A model generated the notes under the pieces. The model did no database searches and was not told the DNA's origin. It worked only from the letters and a program-made list of their open reading frames with translations. Of a stretch of 64,000 nucleotides of DNA, positions 59,161-64,000 are shown in pieces (positions within the stretch are counted from its first letter, which is position 1; every line of letters starts with the position of its first letter). This stretch comes from Rhodococcus wratislaviensis. GTDB lineage: Bacteria; Actinomycetota; Actinomycetes; Mycobacteriales; Mycobacteriaceae. A program made the translations under genes and the position numbers. The stretch is taken from assembly GCF_900455735.1 (NCBI RefSeq), contig NZ_UAUI01000018.1, positions 1 through 64,000 of the forward strand. The letters are read 5' to 3'.

Positions 59161-59790
59161 TTACGGAAGGTCCCCGTGCTCGGGGATGCCGAGCTCGTTT
59201 CGCACCGCGGTGAGGAAGTCTTCCTGGGCGCTGATCCCGGCCTGGAAGTGGTCGGCGAACTGTTGCTGACTTGCGGCCAGGGCGTCCGCAGCCACGACGT
59301 CATCGGTCGCGAAGTCGGTACTCAGCCAGCCGATCGTCTCGGATCCGGCGAAGTATTCGACCACCATTCGCCGTGCCGATTCCACGACCGGTTCGGATCC
59401 GATCAACTCCACCGCGGTGAACTTAGAGCCGAGGACGATGTTCTGCCGAGGTAGCGGGCGGAGGACGTCGACGATCATGGTCTGGAGGTCGGTGCCGTCG
59501 AAGCGATCGAAGGCCACCGAGACGGAACCCGAGGTGATGCGCACCTCGTTGGCCGCGGTCAGGAGTTCCGAGTAGATCTGCTGCCGCTGCGTACGCAGGA
59601 ACTCGTTCGAGGATTGGTTCACCGCCGCCTCGACCTGATTCGACGTGTTCAGCAAGGTGAACACCCCTCCGCACACGGAGCCGATCAGGGTGCCGACGAT
59701 GGCCATCGAGGCCACGAGCACGCTGAGCCGAAACTCGTGGCGCCGCACGTCCGTTCGGTCGAGGGGTTTGACGCCGTCACGCTCGCTCAT
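59161..59790 (-). CDS. Single-helix membrane protein of unknown function
   Basis: The 209-residue protein has a short cytoplasmic N-terminus, one transmembrane helix (VLVASMAIVGTLIGSVCGGVFTLL, about 24-47) and an extracytoplasmic helical domain (QSSNEFLRTQRQQIYSELLTAANEVR) that may form a coiled coil. The pattern is like sensor or methyl-acceptor input domains but nothing follows it. The start has AGGAG upstream (59790). It lies downstream of the sigma factor gene in the same direction, with a 76-bp gap. Confidence 0.7.
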   Translation of the reverse strand: MSERDGVKPLDRTDVRRHEFRLSVLVASMAIVGTLIGSVCGGVFTLLNTSNQVEAAVNQSSNEFLRTQRQQIYSELLTAANEVRITSGSVSVAFDRFDGTDLQTMIVDVLRPLPRQNIVLGSKFTAVELIGSEPVVESARRMVVEYFAGSETIGWLSTDFATDDVVAADALAASQQQFADHFQAGISAQEDFLTAVRNELGIPEHGDLP

Positions 59791-59866
59791 CGTCCTGCTC
59801 CTTTCGGCGCACCACCGGTTTTCACCGACTCTCCCGTACCGGCGGCGACCCGTCGCGCGTAGTCGA

Positions 59867-61102
59867 CTACTCAGGTTGTGACACCCCGTCGAGAGCGCTG
59901 AGCCGGGCCACCTGCGCCGCGAGGTACTGCTGCTCCGGCACACTGGTGGTGCGGTTGGCCGCCGAGCGGTAGTGCGTGAGGGCCGATTCCGGGTCGCCGG
60001 CCATGTCGAACAGGTGAGCGCGCACGGCGTCGAGGCGATAGTGCCCGGCCAGGGTGTCGTCGAGGGGCTCGAGCATCGTCAGCCCCGTGGCCGGTCCGTG
60101 CACCATCGCGGCGGCCACGGCGCGATTCAGCGTCACCATCGGGTTGTCCGACATACGCTCGAGCACACCGTACAGCGCGAGGATCTGCGCCCAGTCGGTG
60201 TCTTCGACCCGATCCGCGTCGTCGTGCACCGCCGCGATTCCGGCCTGCAGTTGGTAGGCCCCGATCGAACCGTGGGCGACGGCGTCCATCACCACCCGCT
60301 GACCCTCGACGATCAGTTCCCGGTTCCACAGCGTGCGATCCTGCTCGGCCAGCGGGATCAGCTCGCCGTGCGGGCCGGTACGGGCGGGGCGGCGGGCATC
60401 GGTCAACAGCATCAACGCCAGCAGCCCACCCACCTCACCGTCGTCCGGCAGCATCGCGTGCACCGACCGCGTGAGCCGGATCGCCTCGGCGGACAGTTCG
60501 GTGCGATGCAGCCGATCGCCGATGCTGCTGGCGTAGCCCTCGTTGAAGATCAGGTACAGCACGTGCAGCACCGACCGCAGGCGTTCCGTCCACTCGTCAC
60601 TCGTCGGCCGTCGGAACGTTATCCCCGACGCCGTGATGCGTTGCTTTCCGCGACTGATCCGTTGTGCCATAGTCGCTTCCGGAACCAGGAATGCGTTGGC
60701 GATCTCGGCGGTGGTGAGCCCCCCGACCGCGCGCAGTGTCAACGCGATGGCCGAGGCAGGCGTGAGCGCAGGATGGCAGCACAGGAACAGCAGGAGCAGC
60801 GTGTCGTCGCTGTCCGGCACGTCCGGCGCCGGCGGCACCTGCCGGGCGACCACTTCCTCTCGCGTACGGCGGGCGATCTCGCTGCGGATCTGATCGGTCA
60901 TCTTGCGGGTGGCGGTCTGGATCAACCAGCCACGCGGATTGTCCGGCAACCCCTCCTGCGGCCAGTGCCGGGCCGCCGCGAGCAGCGCCTCCTGCACCGC
61001 GTCCTCGGACCCCTCGAAATCACCGGACCTCCGCACGAGCGCGCCGAGGACCTGCGGCGCGAGTTCGCGCAGCAGGCCCTCGAGAGCGGCGTCGGTTCTC
61101 AC
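59867..61102 (-). CDS. ECF sigma factor of the ECF42 type (with DUF6596 extension)
   Basis: The 411-residue protein has sigma region 2 (FEGSEDAVQEALLAAARHWP, NPRGWLIQTATRKMTDQIR) and region 4 (LTTAEIANAFLVPEATMAQRISRGKQRI). A long C-terminal TPR-like extension follows (LIFNEGYASSIGDRLHRTELSAEAIRL and onward). This architecture, with an adjacent YCII/DGPF protein and no anti-sigma factor, is typical of ECF42. The C-terminal extension is thought to be the regulatory part. GTG at 61102 overlaps the stop of the YCII gene by 4 bp (GTGA). Confidence 0.9.
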   Translation of the reverse strand: MRTDAALEGLLRELAPQVLGALVRRSGDFEGSEDAVQEALLAAARHWPQEGLPDNPRGWLIQTATRKMTDQIRSEIARRTREEVVARQVPPAPDVPDSDDTLLLLFLCCHPALTPASAIALTLRAVGGLTTAEIANAFLVPEATMAQRISRGKQRITASGITFRRPTSDEWTERLRSVLHVLYLIFNEGYASSIGDRLHRTELSAEAIRLTRSVHAMLPDDGEVGGLLALMLLTDARRPARTGPHGELIPLAEQDRTLWNRELIVEGQRVVMDAVAHGSIGAYQLQAGIAAVHDDADRVEDTDWAQILALYGVLERMSDNPMVTLNRAVAAAMVHGPATGLTMLEPLDDTLAGHYRLDAVRAHLFDMAGDPESALTHYRSAANRTTSVPEQQYLAAQVARLSALDGVSQPE

Positions 61103-61503
61103 AGATCGCTGTCGGGAGCGCCCATCACCTGCCGGACCTCGATCGGTTGCTGGATCGGCAGCCCGTCGGGGCCCGGTGCCGCCGACGTCCGCGCGGCGAT
61201 CTCCAGCGCCCGCTCCTCGGATTCGACGTCGATCATCCGGTACCCGGCGAGCAGTTCCTTCGATTCGGGGAACGGTCCATCGGTCACCACCGGAGCGCCC
61301 TTGCCGTCGAACGTGACACGTTTCGCGACGGCCGGTCCGGCGAGCCCCTGCGCGTCGACGAGTTCACCCTGCGCGACGAGCTCCGCGTTGAGGTCCTGCT
61401 GGAACCGGATGTGCGCCTGCACGTCCTCCGGCTTCCACTCGGTCATCGGCACGTCGCAGCCCGCGCCGCCCTCGTAGTGCTGCAGCAACATGAACTTCGG
61501 CAT
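61099..61503 (-). CDS. YCII/DGPF-domain protein
   Basis: The 134-residue protein has the YCII fold with the DGPF motif (VVTDGPFPESKELLAGYRMIDVES). These proteins are encoded next to ECF42 sigma factors and are thought to work with them, perhaps as regulator or enzyme. The stop overlaps the start of the sigma gene, so the two are translated together. The start is ATG at 61503, with GAGGAGA upstream. Function unknown. Confidence 0.88.
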   Translation of the reverse strand: MPKFMLLQHYEGGAGCDVPMTEWKPEDVQAHIRFQQDLNAELVAQGELVDAQGLAGPAVAKRVTFDGKGAPVVTDGPFPESKELLAGYRMIDVESEERALEIAARTSAAPGPDGLPIQQPIEVRQVMGAPDSDL

Positions 61504-61610
61504 CTCTGTCTCCTCACCCGGTGTGGCGCCCATTCTGGCGCTTTCAGGAACAGGACGGAGCACATCCGAGGTTCTCTACACACTTCGGGAACTTTCTTCG
61601 AAGAATTTCT

Positions 61611-63050
61611 TCAGCGGTGCCCGGCGTGCAGACAGTCCTCGAACAGGGTCCGCACCTCGTCGACGTGCCGGTCGAGATCCGCGAGGTCCCAGCCGTCGGT
61701 CGGCACAGGTGCGAGTACGTCGACGTCGACGGTGCCGGGATGCGCGACGAGGGAGTTCCGCCACATCCGTTCGCCCGCGTTGTGGATGACGATCGGCACG
61801 ATCGGCACGCCCGCCTGCATCGCCAGGTGGAACCCGCCCTTCTTGAACTTGCCGAGGCGCGGAGTCGGCGAGCGGGTGCCCTCGGGGGCGATCGCGATGG
61901 AGATCCCGGACTGCAGTTTCTCCACGGCCGGGCGGAGGGCAGCCCTCGCCTTCGTGCTGTCCGCCCTGTCGATGTACGCGACGTCGAGCAGCGCCCCCAC
62001 GGGAATGAACCGGGGATCGCGCGCGGCCTCCTTCTTCGCGACGCCGGTGACATCGCGACGGATGACGCTGCCGATCACCAGCATGTCGAGCGAACTCTGG
62101 TGATTGAACATGAAGACCGCGGGCCTGGCCGACCACGCATTCTCCTTGCCCTTGATGCGCACGTTGATCCCGCAGATCGCGAGCGCGAGATCCGGGCCGA
62201 AGCTGCCGACCAGGTTGGCGCCCGTCTGCCGGTTCTGGGTGAGCAGGCCGGCGGAGACGCCGAACGCGGCCGCCCCCATCAAGGCGCCGATCGCCGTGGT
62301 GGTGCGGGCGATGGACATCGGGTCGGCGCCGCTCTCCGGCGGTCGCAGATTCACCGACGGCCACCCGTTCTGCCGCGCCGTCGCCGCCAGCTTGCGGTCG
62401 GGGTTCAGTGCCACGGGATGTCCTACCGACTTCAGCATCGGAACATCTTCTGCGCCGTTGGAGTACGCGAAGCTGTCACCCAGATCCGCTCCGTACTTCT
62501 CGGCGTACTCGCGCAGTGCCTCGGCCTTGGCCGGACCCCACAGCGGCGGCGATTCGAGCTTCCCGGTGAGCATCCCGTCCAGAACCGCGGGCCGGGTGCA
62601 CAGCACGTCCTCGGCGTCGATGTCGAGGTCCGCGGCCACCGACAGTGCCTGATAGGGGGTGGCGGAGGTGGCCATCACCACCCGGTGACCGGCGTGCCGG
62701 TGCGCGGCGAGCAGTCCGCGGACCTCCGAGAAGATCATCCTCGCGATCTCCTGGCGGAACAGCCGCTGCCCCCACTCCTGCATCTCGTCCTCCATACGCC
62801 CCGCCAGGCTCTGCACTCCGATGCGCATCAGGTTGCCGACATCGGCGCCCCGGAAGCGGGTCTCCACCGCGGCGCCCGTGGTGCGCAGAAGCTCGGCCAC
62901 GCTGATGTCGAAGCGACGCAGACGGTCCCGGTAGACGACGCTCGCCGAGTACCCGCTGATCAAGGTCCCGTCCAGATCGAACGCGGCGAGGGTGCCCGGG
63001 CCGGGAACGGCGGCCGCGATGTCGTCGTGGAGACTGCGGAGATCGCTCAT
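61611..63050 (-). CDS. HAD-PlsC fusion: putative phosphatase/1-acylglycerol-3-phosphate acyltransferase
   Basis: The 479-residue protein has two parts. Residues about 15-240 form a HAD-IB hydrolase (nucleophile Asp in AAFDLDGTL, SATPY, and Lys/Asp in AYSNGAEDVPML). Residues about 250-479 form a PlsC acyltransferase (NHQSSLD, the H-x4-D motif, and EGTRSPTP). It acylates lysophosphatidate to phosphatidate and might also remove a phosphate. It corresponds to Rv2483c in M. tuberculosis, next to plsB2 (Rv2482c), as here. It lies 4 bp from the plsB-type gene. Confidence 0.9.
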   Translation of the reverse strand: MSDLRSLHDDIAAAVPGPGTLAAFDLDGTLISGYSASVVYRDRLRRFDISVAELLRTTGAAVETRFRGADVGNLMRIGVQSLAGRMEDEMQEWGQRLFRQEIARMIFSEVRGLLAAHRHAGHRVVMATSATPYQALSVAADLDIDAEDVLCTRPAVLDGMLTGKLESPPLWGPAKAEALREYAEKYGADLGDSFAYSNGAEDVPMLKSVGHPVALNPDRKLAATARQNGWPSVNLRPPESGADPMSIARTTTAIGALMGAAAFGVSAGLLTQNRQTGANLVGSFGPDLALAICGINVRIKGKENAWSARPAVFMFNHQSSLDMLVIGSVIRRDVTGVAKKEAARDPRFIPVGALLDVAYIDRADSTKARAALRPAVEKLQSGISIAIAPEGTRSPTPRLGKFKKGGFHLAMQAGVPIVPIVIHNAGERMWRNSLVAHPGTVDVDVLAPVPTDGWDLADLDRHVDEVRTLFEDCLHAGHR

Positions 63051-63054
63051 CTAC

Positions 63055-64000
63055 TCACCTACCACCCATCTGGTCGAGATTCTCGTGCGCGATGGCCCGG
63101 ATGCGCAGCACCTGATCGATCAGGGTCTGGAGTTCGGCGTCGAACTCGACTCGCCGTGCCGCCATGTTCTCGGCGTTCGGTTCGACGAGCCCCCGATTTC
63201 GTGCCAGCTTGAGCGCAGTTGTGAAGAGTTCGGCCGAAATCGACTCGCTGCTCCCGATCTGCTGCCGGAGGCGCCGCTGCTCGGCGAGCGCGAGGCACGA
63301 CGTCATGAACGCCTTCTCGTCGAACTTCCGGTCCACGGGAGTGCGGAGCAGCTGACCCGCGACCACGGCATACGCCTCCAGGAACGGCTGCAGAACCCGG
63401 TGCGCCAGGTGAATACGCATACCGGACAACAGGTTCGCCGCATGTTGCGGGTCACCGAGATTCGACTCCCATGCCGGGTCGATCAGATCCAACTCGGCTC
63501 GCAGTTCCTTCCGGAAGCTGTCCTTCTCGCTGAAGAAGAATTCGAACTTGAGGAGATCGCGAATGCGCAGCGCCGCATCCCATCCGTCGTTCAGCGGATC
63601 GGTGAACTGCTGATCGACGGCCGCCCGCAGCACCATCTCCGCGATCGCGCGCATCACCAGGAAGTGAATCGTGTTGTTGCGGTAGAACGCTGCCACGAGA
63701 TGCTGATCCCGGCCGAGATAGAACACCCGTTCGCTGCCCTGATCGAAGCTCTTCAATACCCCGGAGTCGAGGTGGGTGCGGACGGCCTTGCGGATCACCT
63801 GCGGATCGGTCAGGTCCACGTCGCCGGCGGTCGGCAGCGAGCGCGCCGTGATGTAGTCCACGAGGGGTCCGAGAATGGCACCGACCTCGGCGACGGTGAG
63901 CGCCCGGTCCTCGATGCCGAGGAACGCGAGCATGACGAGCGACGACGCCGTGACAGGGGTGACCTCGTTGATGCGGTGACACACCTCGAACGCCGTCTTC
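63055..64000 (-). CDS. plsB: Glycerol-3-phosphate acyltransferase, C-terminal part (cut by the window)
   Basis: The frame is open to the right edge (KTAFEVCHRINEV...), so the start and catalytic domain lie outside. The visible part of about 315 residues matches the C-terminal region of mycobacterial PlsB2: HRINEVTPVTASSLVMLAFLG and FYRNNTIHFLV. It is the first acylation step of glycerolipid synthesis at the membrane. Together with the HAD-PlsC gene downstream, it forms a two-step phosphatidate module. Identification rests on C-terminal features and the neighbour only. Confidence 0.82.
   Translation of the reverse strand, partial: KTAFEVCHRINEVTPVTASSLVMLAFLGIEDRALTVAEVGAILGPLVDYITARSLPTAGDVDLTDPQVIRKAVRTHLDSGVLKSFDQGSERVFYLGRDQHLVAAFYRNNTIHFLVMRAIAEMVLRAAVDQQFTDPLNDGWDAALRIRDLLKFEFFFSEKDSFRKELRAELDLIDPAWESNLGDPQHAANLLSGMRIHLAHRVLQPFLEAYAVVAGQLLRTPVDRKFDEKAFMTSCLALAEQRRLRQQIGSSESISAELFTTALKLARNRGLVEPNAENMAARRVEFDAELQTLIDQVLRIRAIAHENLDQMGGR

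Noticed and set aside
1-64000. CRISPR arrays, rRNA genes, insertion sequences and metabolite riboswitches
   Set aside because: I looked for regular spaced repeats, rRNA segments, transposase motifs and known riboswitch cores and saw none; only one tRNA gene was found.

Overview
The window is high-GC actinobacterial DNA and looks like a Rhodococcus chromosome, most likely from the R. jostii/R. opacus side of the genus. Four observations point there: a flavin putrescine oxidase that closely matches the Rhodococcus enzyme as I remember it, MspA-type mycolate porins, a zinc-independent ribosomal protein set with the mycobacterial Mrf factor, and a gene block in the same order as Mycobacterium tuberculosis Rv0981-Rv0996. 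Coding density is high and there is no integrase, transposase, phage gene or CRISPR array. The window cuts a VWA-protein gene at its left end and a plsB-type acyltransferase gene at its right end.

1.9-27 kb is a catabolic island, almost all on the minus strand, that encodes a full route from agmatine to succinate. AguA and AguB convert agmatine to putrescine. Puo (and possibly a copper/TPQ amine oxidase) oxidises the amine. PatD converts 4-aminobutanal to GABA, GabT converts GABA to succinic semialdehyde, and GabD converts that to succinate. A short NAD-glutamate dehydrogenase next to puo can recycle the glutamate made by GabT. Two APC permeases, one MFS transporter, two YtcJ-type amidohydrolases, a tandem UspA protein, two TetR regulators and one PucR regulator complete it. 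A 22-bp identical operator-like sequence sits in two divergent promoters 16.6 kb apart (3978-3999 and 20564-20585) and suggests shared control.

27-32 kb holds an efflux gene, a lipoprotein, an AEC transporter, a secreted serine hydrolase and a probable copper-stress pair (DUF6153 and DUF305 proteins) behind a CsoR-like site. 32-35 kb is a divergent zinc-starvation locus: rpmB-rpmG-rpsN-rpsR on one side, mrf-rpmE-rpmF on the other, with two Zur-like boxes between. 35-40 kb carries mprA-mprB-pepD-moaB, with matching TCTCAG direct repeats in front of mprA and pepD. 40.7-43.7 kb has two copies of a two-gene MspA-porin unit. 43.8-50.2 kb continues the mycobacterial order (mscL, SAF protein, ruc, 5-FCL, galU, glp, rimJ, glpR) and ends with tRNA-Ala(CGC).

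50.4-55.3 kb contains a little-characterised group: a possible 30-residue membrane peptide, a surface protein with PSET repeats, an ImmA/IrrE-type metallopeptidase, a seven-helix membrane protein, a convergent zwf and an EspR-like DNA-binding protein. 56-64 kb has an SDR, an ABC exporter with a glycine-rich insert, a one-helix membrane protein, an ECF42-type sigma factor with its YCII partner, a HAD-PlsC fusion and the C-terminal part of a PlsB-type acyltransferase. Three copies of a 46-50 bp near-perfect palindrome, sharing the core GTGAGTACTTGTYAACCGC, lie at gene ends (1886, 27045, 34624).
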